Assembly (NCBI GenBank): GCA_015680685.1
Contig: MNCI01006103.1
Location: forward strand, 63,271-127,270
Direction: 5' to 3'
DNA from: Gnetum montanum
Taxonomy: Eukaryota; Streptophyta; Gnetopsida; Gnetales; Gnetaceae
Length of the DNA stretch: 64,000 nt
The notes under the pieces were generated by a model, which was not told the DNA's origin, did not search any database, and saw only the letters and a list, made by a program, of their open reading frames with translations. Shown piece after piece: positions 1 through 11,599 of the stretch (position 1 is its first letter; each line of letters begins with the position of its first letter). The translations under genes and the position numbers were made by a program.

Positions 1-765
1 TTGTCATCCTAATCTCACTTGTGAGGTTCTATTTACGATGGTTAAGTGAGACTAAGGCTAATGATTTTTATATCTTTTTAATTATCTTTTCGACGACTAA
101 TTGAGGTATGGGAAGTAAGGAATAAACTATTATCTAATCTCTAATTATCCTAGATTATATTCTAACTATTCCTAGCATAAGTATCCAGTCCCATCTTCCA
201 AACACATTCTAAGCATCTCCTAATACTTCTGGATTACCAGACGTTAAGCATCACTCGGCTTACCAAGTGTTTGGGTTACGTTTGAGATGGTTGTACTTAT
301 GGCCTTAACGAACTATGAATTAAAAATAGCAATTGAAATTATAATAATGAAAAATAAAGTAATTAACAAGTAACTAATAAAGCATAAACATATTAAACTA
401 TTAAATGCATAAAATAACTAAGTCCAAATGCTGCAAGGAATGCTTGAATAGTTCATCTTTATTGCTGTCACGCCAATGGGCTCAGATCCATCAATGCTCG
501 AATAAAGAGTCGATCACTTTTCTTACACTTGTTGCGGGAACTTGGAAAATATTCTATCTCCTGTGGGAATAAACTGCAAGAGCTTCGCTACAACTACTCA
601 AAAAGATGCCTAAATGAGGTGGAAGGCCCTCTTATTTATAGGTCGAGAAAGGTGGTTGCATAAACAGGGCCACGTTGATGCAGGGAGGCTATGTCGATGG
701 GCCTGCGTCGATGCAGCCATGTATACATGGCCCAATTGATGCATTGACTTAATGACACTTCATCA
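1..765 (-). repeat. 3' LTR of element A (cut by window edge)
   Basis: Matches 4883-5221 at high identity, including an almost unbroken first 310 bases. Its element-internal edge ends in CATCA at 765 next to the PPT. About 139 bp of its far end lies outside the window, giving an estimated full LTR of about 904 bp. Bases 320-744 are present here but missing from the other LTR. Confidence 0.85.
632..641 (-). promoter_or_regulatory. LTR TATA box
   Basis: CTATAAATAA on the minus strand, about 125 bp inside the U3 end of the LTR. The same word recurs at a comparable place in the LTR of element M (63711-63720), which supports it as the retroelement core promoter. Confidence 0.5.
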
Positions 766-775
766 TACCCCCACA
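766..775 (-). other. Polypurine tract of element A
   Basis: TGTGGGGGTA on the minus strand immediately precedes the LTR start TGATGAAG. The same tract precedes the 3' LTR of element D (25772-25781), so the boundary is supported by two copies. It primes plus-strand DNA synthesis in LTR elements. Confidence 0.75.
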
Positions 776-899
776 ACTGAGAAAAAACTCATCCTTAAGT
801 TACTTTACAATTTGGAAAGTATGGATTCTTATTTACAATACACATAACTTAAACACATACATGACACACACATGATGCAACATGAAGTGACCAAGTGCC

Positions 900-3870
900 C
901 GAGTTACAGAGGAGGACAAATTACAAAAATGGTAGTGTTTAAAGTCAAACTTGAACACCTTGTTGGTCCTAGAGCCTTTGCTATGTAGGATGATGCACAA
1001 AATTGTTGGAGAAGATCACAGCATCCCTGGGGGCAGTGGTTCTGACAGACCTTCTCCAGCCATTGGCCCATGCGTTGGTGGTGGCACAGATGTTGATAGC
1101 CCCACAGTAGCTGCAACTTCTAGAGGTAGCTGGAAAGCCTCCAAGAGAGCCCACATTTTTTCTTCTTTGCTTTTGGGGTTGTTCACTATCCAGGAAGCTT
1201 CTCCAATATGTGCTGGAACTAGAACTTCCCAAGGGCAAGGTAGCACCAGAATGAGTTCTTTTAGGTTGATAAAATAGGCTATGAACTGCTTGCATTTGAT
1301 GTTGAATGCTCAAATTGATGCTTGCAGCTGCTAGTAGTCATTCATCTTCGGGCCAGGTCCTCTGCGACTATATGTTGCCCTTTAAAGCTTGGTCAAAGGA
1401 CCTCGAGTTCTACATTTGTTGTTTCCAGCTTTTGTTTTGTTTCCTTGTGCTCCTATAACTCACCCTCATATAGGGAATACGAGGTAGCCACTTGTTTTTC
1501 TAACTCTGACCGCGGTCTCCCAGCTGTGAGCATAGCTAGGTTTGTATATCGAAGGTTGGCCAACTCCATGTATTCTGTCATTTCCTCAATCTGTAGCTCC
1601 TTTAGGCGGATTCCCTCTTTATTGTAGGCATTCAACCCATCGAAGATAGATGGCCATACATCACCTCCCTCTCAGAGCTGCTGGAGCACTTGGTTCATCT
1701 TGGTTTTGGCAACTTGAATGTGCTTCTCGTTTACCTCCTTCTGCAATTCCACTTGGTCCCTATAATGATTTTTAACTTTTTCAAATTTCAAGGCCTCGTT
1801 CTTCCAAGCGGCAATTTCAATTGTAGACTTCTATCGTAATGCCTGAACCTCCTCCATTGATAGATTTTGATTTTCAGAAGCCAACCTTCTTATGTCAGTG
1901 TTCACCCTGGCTAGCTCCTCTTGATATTGGTGGATGAAATCTTTCATGTGTTCATTCTCTGCACCAACCTTGTGTAGGCGATGAACTTCCGTGGTCAGCT
2001 ACACGTTCTCCTGGTGAATCTTCGCCAAGTCCTTTTCTAAGTAATATGCTTAAGCATCTGCTGAGGTCTTGTCAAAGATCGTCGTCTCACGTACATCCTC
2101 AATGACCTCCAGTTTAAGTTAAAGCTATTGAAAAGATTCATCTTTGGTGATTTCATGGTTGAAGATGGCTGGATTGGCAAGTTGGGCTCTTAATTGGGCT
2201 ACCTCAGTTGCCAAGTGTTGACAAGTAGCTTGAGCAGCTTCTAGTTGCCCTTCTAGAACGAGGCTCTTACCCCTTGCCAAGAGCAACTCTGACTAGGTCG
2301 CAGTAATGTTGTCTAAAAGGTCGAAGACATCCGGAAGCGGTTTCCCAGTTCCCACCAGTTGGTCCAAAAATTCTTCATGTTGGGTGACATCAATCTTGCT
2401 ACGTGAAGTTCTAGTAGATACCTGTACATCTTGTAGTCCATGAATGTTTGGTACAGGTGCTTCTGGTGCATTGAGAACCATAGCAATTGTATCAGCAACC
2501 ACTTCAGCCGCAACTTCCTATCCTTGGTGCTACATCACTAGGACCATCGCCTCTTCACCATCTTCCAAGTGTACCGAGAAGGTAGTAGCATTCCTTGAGA
2601 TTTTGGAGAATAACTGTTGAGTTGCGCTTGATACATCTTGGATGCTTGGATCTGTTCTAGTTGGAATTGGTGCTCATGCAGCAAAGAATATTAGCCTTGC
2701 CCTTTCAAGCAAGCTGACTAATTGAGCCACTTGCTCCAAGTGGCTCATGGCAGGGCGATAGACTAAAGGGTCTTCTCCTCCACTAGCCTTGCTGGATTGC
2801 TCTTACTGGCTTAAGAGCATTTCCCAGATCTCACGGATGTATTCTCCCTTGTTTTGCAAGATCGGCTACGTTGTTTTTGTAGGTGGTGGAGGTGGTTGCT
2901 GCTCTTCCTCTATTTGTGTGGTAGTAGGAGTTTTATCTTTCATCATCTCTCACCACGAGGCAATTGAGGGGCATTGGATTATGTCATTAGAATATTGTGC
3001 TATCCCTACCTGTTTGCATAACTTTCGAATTAGGCAGGGAAAGGGGAGAGCTTGTCTTCCATGTTTATTCTCAGTGAACCTATTTTCAATCTCCAAAAAT
3101 AGTAGCTGTAGAAGACTCATGGGAAATTTCCCACTGAAGACAACACATGCATGAGTGGAGAAGGCAATGATTTTGTTAGGTCTTACTATTGGATTCAAAT
3201 GGTAAGACAAAATCTTTGAGTATACTCTCTCCACTATGATCAAGGAGCTAAATTCCTTGCGCTCTACCCCATAGCACCGTTTGGTCCATTGCATCTTTAC
3301 CTCTGGATTGGCCTGCTTTGGAATTTCTGCCACATCTGCCCCAATTTCAGGCAAGCCTAGAGCTTGCACTATTACTTCTGAAGAGTAAGAGACATAAATG
3401 TCTTTGATTCTTACTCTAGACCTTGGTTGCTAATTTGACCAAAGGAGATAAGTTTCTTCTAAGTACCATTCACCACTAGTTGTGATGATTGGCCACATTA
3501 GAGAGTACTGTAGTTGGAGCCTCATGTCTTCTGGCACATTCTCGAGGAATGGTCCAAAATTTAGCTCTTGGAGGACCATTCGCTACATCTCGCGTGGCGT
3601 GATAGCATCAAGGTAGGCTTGTGTCAGGGTGACCTCATACCGTGGTGCTATCCCAGGAGTCTCATCCCCGAGCGATTGCTCGCCAGGAATCTCCTCTTCA
3701 GGAATCTAATGAATAGATTCCATGTTAGGTCTTTCGCGAAAGGGCCTAGTTGCATCAGAGCCCTCCACATGCTTTGGCAGTTGCACACCTCATCCCCTTC
3801 TTGTGCGTGGGTGCTTGTCTCTTGGTTGAGATGGTCCTTTGTCCCTTGGATGCCTTGGTTTGGGTACCAT
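900..3870 (-). pseudogene. Sense extra ORF (plant-transposon-type domain plus coiled coil), decayed
   Basis: A frame can be followed from ATG at 3870 to about 1330, with an uncertain tail to about 900. The N-terminus is proline- and charge-rich. The part at about 3640-2980 has motifs such as PRYEVTLTQAYLD, YHLNPIVRPNK and ALPFPCLIRKLC. It resembles the domain annotated in plants as 'putative plant transposon protein'; that is recognition from memory. A second copy lies at 5222-6394 (EVTLTQAYLD, YHLHPMVRPNK). From about 2290 to 1450 the translation is rich in Glu, Lys, Gln and Leu and should form a long coiled coil. Stops are mostly TAA/TAG where Gln is expected. The function is not established; it lies between gag and the PPT in sense orientation, as extra ORFs of Tat/Athila elements can. 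Confidence 0.65.
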
Positions 3871-3945
3871 CTACAATCAAACATAACCACCCGTTAGACC
3901 ATTCATAAGTAGCTTAAGATGGTCTGTATATACTTTTGCTCCTAC
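3871..3945 (-). other. Probable intron before the extra ORF of A
   Basis: On the minus strand GAAG|GTAGGAGC opens the spacer and TGATTGTAG closes it directly before the ATG of the extra ORF. The acceptor word is conserved in the second copy at 6395. The donor is less typical than in that copy, and the spacer is only 75 nt. Confidence 0.45.
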
Positions 3946-4577
3946 CTTCCCTTGTTACGCTCAGAGCCTGAGCTTGATAAAGGCATAGGAGAGGGGGAGG
4001 ATAGAGAAGAAGGAGATGCATCACCACTGCTCTGGCGTCGATCTTCCCATCTACCCTGATGACAGTGTCGATCATCCAACCCAGCCTTGTTGTGTGACCC
4101 TCCATCCCCTTGAGGATCGTGATCACTTGGAGGTTTGTTCTGAATGATTGACTGGATGAATTGCTGCCCCAGGGGAAGTTTAGTTGAATGGGTATCATGA
4201 AAGATGGGATCCCCATCATCTTGCGGCCCTTGCAAGAATAAGGGGTTACTAAATTATTTTCCCTTCTACTATTCATATCTCTCTACCTACTACTGGTCTC
4301 TTGTCCGTTGAGCCTCCATGGGACGATAGTCCCAGTAGTCATGGTCCTCCATGACATACTCCACCACTCAGTCCTAGATGCCCAATTTGCCTAGATTGTG
4401 ATATAGCATCGCAAGAGCTACTCGGTCGGGCGGTAGCAAGATGCTACCCTCCATGTTCCGCCATCAGAGATGCTCATCCTGATGTAGGATGAATGTGAAA
4501 TTAGGGACATATTCATTGGGATGTTTGTACCCTTGTGGCATTGGTGGTTCAAATACCTCTCTCCTATGAGAAGACAT
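3946..4577 (-). pseudogene. gag N-terminal remnant of element A
   Basis: Starts at ATG 4577 (MSSHRREVFE), the same MSS start as the gag of D. The conserved segment HPNEYVPNFTFILHQDE followed by MEGSILLPPD also occurs in D at about 18125-18220, in C near 14540 and in K near 60200. It is followed by a serine-rich stretch and stops at a splice-donor-like GAAG|GT. The capsid core and zinc knuckle seen in C and D are absent. Several internal stops are present (TGA, TAG). Confidence 0.65.
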
Positions 4578-4724
4578 ATTGGACGTTAGATGGTCCATGT
4601 AACCAATGTACCTTACAATTTACTTAAATTCACCTAGTGTGTGGAAATATTTCTATCCTAGGTCCATTCCAATGACTTAAATGATAATTTCACTAAGGTC
4701 AAATGATGCATGTAAGACTAACAG

Positions 4725-4742
4725 TCCCTGGCAATGGTGCCA
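4725..4742 (-). other. Primer-binding site, tRNA-Asp type (element A)
   Basis: TGGCACCATTGCCAGGGA on the minus strand, one base after the LTR end. It matches the complement of plant tRNA-Asp (TGGCGCCGTTGCCGGGGA) at 15 of 18 positions, and the three differences are all G to A. This PBS class is typical of Athila/Tat elements. Confidence 0.8.
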
Positions 4743-4743
4743 A

Positions 4744-5221
4744 TGATGAGCGACTAGGTACCCCTATGCCCAACTATACGAATCACGAGTGTTCACGTGC
4801 AACTCGGTTGAAATCCATAGACTGTAAGCACTTAACATACACCAAACTTCTAACCAGTGAAACCTTGGGTTAGAATGGTCATTGTCATCCTAATATCACT
4901 TGTGAGGTTCTGTTTACGATGGTTAAGTGAGACTAAGGCTAATGATGTTTATATCTTTTTAATTATCTTTTAGGCAGCTAATTGAGGTATGGGAAGTAAG
5001 GAATAAACTATTATCCAATCTCTAATTATCCTAGCTTATATTCTAACTATTCCTAGCATAAGTATTCGGTCCCATCTTCCGAGCACATTCTAAGCATCTC
5101 CTAACACTTCTGGGTTACCAGACGTTAAGTGTCACCGGGCTTAACAAGTGTTTGGGTTACGTTCGAGATGGTCATATTTATGGCCTTAATGAACTATGAA
5201 TGACTTAATGATACTTCATCA
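4744..5221 (-). repeat. 5' LTR of element A, internally deleted
   Basis: Aligned with 1-765, it lacks the equivalent of 320-744 (about 425 bp), joined between GAACTATGAA and TGACTTAATG. The lost part contains the TATA region, the poly(A) signal area and most of U3/R, so this copy could not act as a promoter. Both termini (TGATGAAG... and ...CTCATCA) are kept. Confidence 0.85.
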
Positions 5222-6394
5222 ATCCCTTTCCATCTGATTGCTTGATTGAGCCATCTCATTAAGGTGACTCATTGCTAGTATATACATAGATGGATCTGCA
5301 TCACTTTTCCCTGCATGTTGCTCTTGATCACTCAAGAGCTGCTCTTAAATTTTGTGCAAGCACTCAATGGCTGCATAGGCTTCCAACATTGTTTTTCAAG
5401 TGGGTAATGGTGATGGTGAATGGTCCTCTTCTTGAGTTTTCATTGACATCTTTTCTTTTATAATTTTTAGCTCCAAACCATGAGGCCAAAGGAGCATGCT
5501 TAATTGTATTGTTAGCATGGCGAATGATTCTTGTCCTTTTGTAGATTTTTCAAATGAGGCATACAAAGGGCAGGGTTTTCCTTCCACATTCATTTTCCTT
5601 GAAATGCTTTTCAATCTCTAAGTAGATGAGTTGTGGAAGGTTCACAAGAAATTTCCTACTTAGAGTAATGCATGCTTGGGTAGAAAAGGTAGTCACTTTG
5701 TTGGGCCTTACCATTGGATGAAGGTGATAGGCCACAATTTTAAAATAGATGCACTTCATCGATGTGAGTGCATCATACTCCTTACGGTCAACCTTGTAGC
5801 ATCGGTGAGTCCACTTTTTCTTGGCCTTAGGATCACCTTTCATTAATAGCTTTGCCAACTATATAACAATGTTAGGCAATCCTAGTGCTTACATGATAAC
5901 TTTGGCCAAGTAGGACACTTGAATATCTTTGATCTTAACTATGAACCCCAACCTTTGATTATTCCAAAAGAGATATGTCTCTCCTATGTACCATTCACCA
6001 CTAGATGTGATGATTAGCTACATGGGAGAGATTTGCAGTTGTGTTTTGACTTCTGTTGGAGCTTTCTCTAAGAATGGTCTAAAGTTGATTTCTTAAATAA
6101 TTGATTTTTGAATCTCTTGGGACCTAATGATGTCAAGGTAGGCTTGAGTTAAAGTGACTTCACACATTGTTGCAGGTCTTGGCACTTCTCCTCTTTGTGA
6201 TTGCTTTGTGGATACTTCTTCTTCTAGAATCTATTGAATAGATTTCACTTTGGACTCCTCATGAAGAGGTCCTGTTGCATGGGTTGCCTTTGGTGGTTCT
6301 TGGGCTTATTCTTGTTGGCCCCTTCCAGCTATGGGCCACTTCTCCCTTGGTTGAGAGGGTTCTCCTTCCTACAAAATGTTGGTTTTGGTGGCAT
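5222..6394 (-). pseudogene. Sense extra ORF of element C, truncated by element A
   Basis: ATG at 6394 (MPPKPTFCRK) sits directly behind a splice acceptor. The readable core corresponds to 3640-2710 of element A: EVTLTQAYLD, GEWYIGETYLFW, CYKVDRKEYDALT, YHLHPMVRPNK, FSTQACITLSRKF. Both copies therefore diverged from one ORF of the 'putative plant transposon protein' type. Several in-frame stops replace Gln or Trp codons, and frame slips are present. Element A breaks the ORF at 5221, so the coiled-coil tail is not in the window. No catalytic motif is visible. Confidence 0.6.
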
Positions 6395-6691
6395 CTACAA
6401 TCATGGGTTAGCAATTGTTGTGTAACATGAAGTAATTGGAATACCTTTATCTCTTAAGGATAGTTACGTTTGGATAAGTTGTGATTATGGTTGATTTAAT
6501 TACTCCAATTATTATTTATTTATGTGTTATCGTTAATAAATCATTTCGGAGGTTGTTGAAAGGGTTAACTTAAAAAAAATGATGTTTAGATATTGTTAAG
6601 GTTATTAACCCTTTGGGAGACTTTTAGAAAAATTTTCAAAAATTTTCATTAGAAACCTTAAGGTTTGCTACCCCCATAATAAAGAGCTTAC
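6395..6691 (-). other. Probable intron upstream of the extra ORF of C
   Basis: On the minus strand the donor is CCGAG|GTAAGC and the acceptor ATGATTGTAG|ATG, 297 nt apart, AT-rich and with a T-rich run. The acceptor with adjoining ATG is shared with element A. This implies that the extra ORF was translated from a spliced RNA. Confidence 0.45.
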
Positions 6692-8639
6692 CTCGGGTGA
6701 GTGTAGGGTCAAAGAATAGAGTGATTTGGATAAATGGTTAAAAAGTTAAGGGCCATGGAAGGTTTTGGGCTTTGAAAAATTGCAAAAACTTCCCATGTGT
6801 TATGAGGAAAATGACAAAAAATTCTAAGTGCACAGTGGTATATATAGGATTTTTGCACTGCATCAACAAGGCCTCTTCAATGCAACTATTGACCACCCTA
6901 AATGACCATTCACTTTGGTCAAACTTGTAAAATACACAGAGTTTTTGAATGAAATTAGGATCAATTGAAAGCTCAAAAGGCTAAGAATAGTATGAAAATA
7001 TGAGAATATGGTGTTGGAGCTCATAAATTTGGAAAAATGGAGAAAAATGATTTGAGGGATGAATGAAATAATAGGTTAAGGAGCACTAAGCAGAACACAT
7101 AATGGAATATGCAAAAGATAGGATTGTAGCAATGTCTAACATAAAGAACCTTAACTAATCATGTTAATAGCTATGTAAGTGAGTCCTTCCCATAGTAGGC
7201 TCATGTCCTTGTTGCCCTTGTATTACTTAAACTAAGGAGTTCATGGGCCTCATAGTTGATTAGTGGTCATGAAAAATTAAGGACCAACCAAAAGGAATCT
7301 ATCCAAGAATTCAAACACATTAGACTAAGACATAGAGCATAACATAGAACTTGACAGTGAGGTGAGTTATGGCAACATGGATGGATGATGGAGAAAGTGA
7401 AATGGAGTTCTAAATTGAGATCATAAGAAGTCCCCTGTGGAATTTGTGTTTAAAATGACCTGAGAAGATCCATCCTTATTCTAGACCAAAATCATCCACT
7501 TTCAATGACTTTGCATCACCACTCTAAGAATGATTTACCCACATAAGACATGAGAGTGCTTCCACAAGACAACCATCGTTCCATAAGGAGAAGAAAAGAG
7601 AGAAGTATGAAGTGAGAGAAGGCCTTAGTTAGAGAATACCTTCACACATAGGTGCATGCCTTTCTAGTCACATAACTAGTGCTTGTAGCTTGTTTATTTG
7701 TCCAAGGGGTGTGCTTTCAATTTCCATCTTTTTTTTTTGTTTTTTGTTTTTTGAAATGGAAACCATACCATGAAAGGACTTATTCAATCATTATGTCTAA
7801 GGGGTGTGCTTTGAATTTCCATCATTTTTTTTGGATGGGAACCACACCATGCAAAGATTTTATTTGACTTTCTATCAGTGGTTGAAATGGAATAGTAAGA
7901 AGTCCATGAAAAAAAATCAAGCACTCAAGCAAGTAAAAGAGTACAAAGAGTATTGAGTCCCATTGAAGCCACATCCTTTACAAAGCTTTGAATCCCTCCT
8001 AATTTCAAAACTACCAAGGCCATCGATTGATTAAAAGTTTCTTTAATGCAAGGAACCTCAAATTACCAGAACAAGGAAAACCATAGATTTTATTGGATGG
8101 GAAAATGATGTGGACTCACTACCTATTCCATGAAAAATAAACCATTTCATAGTCATCAAACATCAAAATTCAAAAATAGAAACTAGACATTGACAATCAG
8201 AACATTAAGCACAAACCATCATTAGTAAATAGCAACAATGACATTGTGTCCTATGGTAATAAAGCAATTTTATTAAAAAAAATGAGAAAATATCATACTT
8301 GGATAAAAAAAACAAAGTAAAATATATAAGAAAGTATAAAAATAATCAAGAGAGGTTTAAAGGTACTAATGATGGTGTAAAATTAGAAAACTCTGACAAT
8401 CAAAAATTAAAATTTTTTAAATTAAATAACTTGTAATAATCGAAAACATGAAAAATAAAAAGTAGGAAAAACTAAGAAGCCATATGGATTATTAGCATAG
8501 ATGGCCATATCCCCCACAACTGAGTTGGAAGCAGGAGATTTGAAAAATGGAACATGGTTGTCCATCCATCAAGGTGGTAGTTGCACTTGCCTATCATAGT
8601 TCGAGGAAACATTTTACTTATTGGATGTTAACCAACTGC
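6692..8639 (-). other. 3' region of element C, no coding potential recognised
   Basis: About 6900-8500 aligns with 23800-25280 of element D, including the AGGTAGTGAGTCCA block and the tandem repeat. It is an untranslated 3' region retained in both copies. Bases 6692-6900 contain TATATATAGG and a purine-rich stretch not matched in D. No protein similarity was found. Confidence 0.55.
7698..7862 (-). repeat. Tandem repeat in 3' region of C (2 copies, period about 95 bp)
   Basis: AAGGGGTGTGCTTTGAATTTCC followed by an A/T run and ACCACACCATG occurs twice, starting at about 7700 and 7795. The same unit is present three times in element D (24344-24580) on the other strand. Confidence 0.75.
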
Positions 8640-9680
8640 TTTTTATTTGGGATTTCAGGCTTGTAGATCAACATGGTCCTAGACAAAAAGGTTTGATTAC
8701 TTATATAAAGTCCCTCCCACAATGCTTGAGATTTTACCTTCTGGGGTACATGTGTGGTGTTCTAGTAGAGGACCTTATCTCTTAGTTAAAGTTTTAACTT
8801 TTGTATTTTTAGGTCATGACATTACTTACAAAATGCCTTATGCACCTCATTCAAAGATAGGACCACTAATTGGTTTTCATATAACACATGTAGGTTGATC
8901 AACCTTTCTTTTGATGCTAGACTTATGTCAAGATTCAAATCATAGGTTGTTCACAGTGTATGGAGCTTGGATTGAATTGGGAGCGTTGAAAGTTTTCTAT
9001 ACACCAACTCGTAGGGAGAGTAGCCAATAGGAAATTTCCATGTTGAATGGTAAGCCTAAAAGGCATTGTTAAGTTTTGTACTCCAATATTTCCTATATTT
9101 TCCAATGGTCCATGTTAGTATTTTTGTGATCTCCCAGTTGGTTATCTTTGCTTGACTATTGGCTTGGGGATGGTAGGGTGCTATTAACTTATGTTGAACC
9201 CCCAAGTATTACATTAAATTTTTAAAAGTGGCACTTATGAAATGAATTCCATTATCAAAAATTAGTGAACGTGGCATCCCAAACCTATTTACAATATTTG
9301 GTTGTATAAATCTAGTAGCAATGGATGATGTACAATTAGTAACAATTGCTAATTTTGCCCATTTTATGCAATAGTAGACTGTTATGATAATATATGCCTT
9401 TTCATTGGACATGGGTGTGATGGGACCCATGACATCAATGGCCCATATGTCAAAAGGTTCTAGTGTTTAAATCCACTATTGAGGACCTTGCATGCAAGCA
9501 GTCATCCCCCAATCTCATTGACAATGTTCACAAGATTGGAAAAATTTGTAGACATCCCTGAAACTTGTAGGCTAGTAATACTCTATCATCAATATTTATA
9601 TGGCCATGCTTCTCCCTATAGAGTGGCCTCTATAGGATCCTTCATGAGCATCTTAGAGAGTGTGTAGTTAATCTTCTTCA
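8640..9680 (-). pseudogene. Integrase of element C, inactivated
   Basis: The zinc-binding CEHCQ is readable near 9510. The catalytic core follows: AIDVMGPITP (first Asp kept), RFGMPRSLIFDNGIHF (second Asp kept), then the PYHPQANSQ region at about 9160, where the catalytic Glu reads Lys. The C-terminal GPY/F-like part at 8640-8830 includes VLY, ALWEG and IYKPEIPNKKQLVNIQ. The order and length fit Ty3-gypsy integrase. Several stops and Glu-to-Lys and Arg/Gln-to-stop changes show that it is dead. The homologous part of D lacks this Glu region altogether. Confidence 0.8.
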
Positions 9681-9929
9681 AGGACACACTAATGAATCAA
9701 GACATCAACACACACCTTGTAAAGGTGTCCATTGATTTCCATGAAATATTTGGCCCAATGAAGAAATTTTTGCTTCTTTCTAAAGTCAAGATCTTATGGC
9801 ATCTCTTGGGTAAGAATATAAGTGAGGATGTCATTGTACCATGTTGTTTCTATGGGTGTTTGTTCATTTATTATTTTTGTAAAGAGGAGTTTATCTAGAA
9901 ACTAATTAAAAAGTAGGCTCTCCTCCTCT

Positions 9930-10479
9930 TTATTATTTCATCTTAAGAAAGAGAGGTTGTCAACAACCACATTCTCAATCCATTTTTGATCTACCATCCT
10001 GAGATTGAATGCCTACAAGACCACAAGCTACCATATGACACAAGGGCTCATTGTTGGCTTACTCATGAGGAAGCAGATTGCACTGTGGTTTGTGTGAACA
10101 AATACTTTGTAGCCAAGCACCTAGTTCCTAAAATTTTCAAGAGCATACATCACTACTATTAGTTATTTTTCTGTGGTTCTGTAATTTAATTATGCTTCCA
10201 CAATGCTTTGACTCATGCAATGGATGTAGTATGGGTAGTTCTTATCGTCCATCTATGTGATCACTATTTCCAAGGTGTAGTTAGATGCATTTGTCATGAT
10301 GTGGAAAGGTCTGGGCTAGTCTGGTGCTCATAGGATTAGTATTTTTATGAGTTTTTCCTTTAACTATTGGAATGTATGTTTACATTCTTTGGTCTAGATG
10401 AATGGTGCATCTTTCTTTATAAGCTTTACCAATAGTTTTGCGATCTTAGAGAAATTTTCTATAAATCACCGGTAGTAGC
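9930..10479 (-). pseudogene. RNase H of element C, inactivated
   Basis: The frame contains FHIMTNASNYTLE, YYIHCMSQSIVEA, LNYRTTEK and GYKVFVHTNHSAICFL, ending in IENVVVDNLS. These match the Ty3-gypsy RNase H pattern (DAS, YASR, NYTTTEKE, TDHAAL, NVVADHLS). The first catalytic Asp reads Asn (TNAS) and TDH reads TNH; both are G-to-A changes. It continues directly from the RT connection domain. Confidence 0.75.
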
Positions 10480-11340
10480 CAGTGTGTCCAAGGAATGACC
10501 AAACATCTTTAACTATGTCTGGATAGCATGTTTTTCCTTGGATGACCCTTATCTTTTCTAAGTCTACTTCAATCCCTTTTTGCAAAATTTTATGCCCTAG
10601 TATAATGCCTTCTTAGATCATGAGATGGCTCTTTTGCCAATTGAGCCACAAGTTTGTTTCAACACATCTCTTTAATACTTGCTCAAGGTGGTCTAAGGCT
10701 TACTCAAAGGTAGCTCCATAGGGGGAAAGGTCATTGGTGAAGACTTCTGCACCACTACCAATCTACTATTGGAAGATACTAAGGACCAAGTGTTGAAATG
10801 TTGTAGGGGCATTGCATAGACTAAATGACATCTTACAATATGCAAAAGTTCCCCAAGGACTTGTGAATGTTTTCTTGGCTTGATCTTCTGGTGTAATTTG
10901 TATTTGGTTATAGCTGCTATAACCATCCAGGAAGCCATAATAAAAATTCCTAAATATATTGGCCAATACTTCATCCACAAAAGGCAACAGAAAATGATCT
11001 TTAAACATTTCCATATTCAATTTCCTGAGGTCTATGTAGACCTACCATTTACCACCCTTCTTTAGCACAATTATGAGTGGACTAACCCACTTTCTATTTG
11101 TGATGAGATAGATGAACCTCACCTTAAGGAGTTTTTCAATTTCCTCCTTGATGATCTACTTTAGTTTGTGGTTCAGTTGCCTTTGCAGCTACCTTCTAGG
11201 CTTCATGGCCTGGTCAATGTAAATGTGATGTTGGCATATCCTTAGATCAATTCTTGTTAGCTCAGGATATGACCAAGAAAAGGCTATTGACCATTTGTTA
11301 ATCACCTTTGATAGATTTTCTTTTTGTTCATGAGAAAGTT
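10480..11340 (-). pseudogene. Reverse transcriptase of element C, inactivated
   Basis: The N-terminal part reads EEIEKLLKVRFIYLI, WVSPLIIVLKKGGKW and YIDLRKLNMEMFKDHF. The palm follows with FLDGYSSYNQIQI and GTFAYCKMSFSLCNAPTTFQ. The catalytic YVDD-type motif reads VFTNDLSPYG, so the first Asp is Asn. The thumb has LGHKILQKGIEVD and FLGHTGYYR. All are diagnostic of Ty3-gypsy RT of the Athila/Tat type. Scattered stops and one frame change complete the inactivation. D lacks the palm entirely, so C is the only copy of this part in the family here. Confidence 0.85.
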
Positions 11341-11599
11341 TTGCATTAATTATGGTCAATTTACCATTATTTAAAAAAAATCATATTTCATGTCAGCCAG
11401 TAAAGTTTTTAGCTCTAATGGCTCCTGCTTGAAGTTATTAGGGATTTCCAACTCTCCCCAACAAGTATCATCACCTTCGTCAGAGAGTTTGAAATGAACT
11501 TCTTCAAGTTTGTCCATGGCTTCAACATAAGCACTTGTTAGCCTCTTAGTAGGTTCCATGCATAATGTGCTGCTATTTGAGTCAGCTATCACCCACTGG

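Larger units (their letters stand above)
1..5221 (-). mobile_element. Element A: pol-less Athila/Tat-like LTR retrotransposon
   Basis: Read on the minus strand the order is 5' LTR (5221-4744), tRNA-Asp PBS, gag N-terminal remnant, a 75-nt intron-like spacer, an extra ORF, PPT and 3' LTR (765 down past the window edge). The direct LTR copies, PBS and PPT make this a genuine LTR element. No protease, RT or integrase similarity is visible between gag and the extra ORF, so it would depend on other elements for mobility. It interrupts the extra ORF of element C at 5221/5222. The target-site duplication cannot be checked because the far end is outside the window. Confidence 0.8.

Noticed and set aside
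3871-3945. In-frame fusion of gag A to the open frame at 3890-3648 by splicing
   Set aside because: The frame conserved between A and C starts at ATG 3870, not the fused frame, so the fused open frame is probably fortuitous.
8508-8520. TTGTGGGGGATATGG on the minus strand looks like a PPT for element C
   Set aside because: It is not followed by an LTR start, and the equivalent place in D (about 23680) reads CATGGGGGAGATGG inside the integrase tail region. The true family PPT is TGTGGGGGTA before TGATGAAG. It may be an internal purine tract only.
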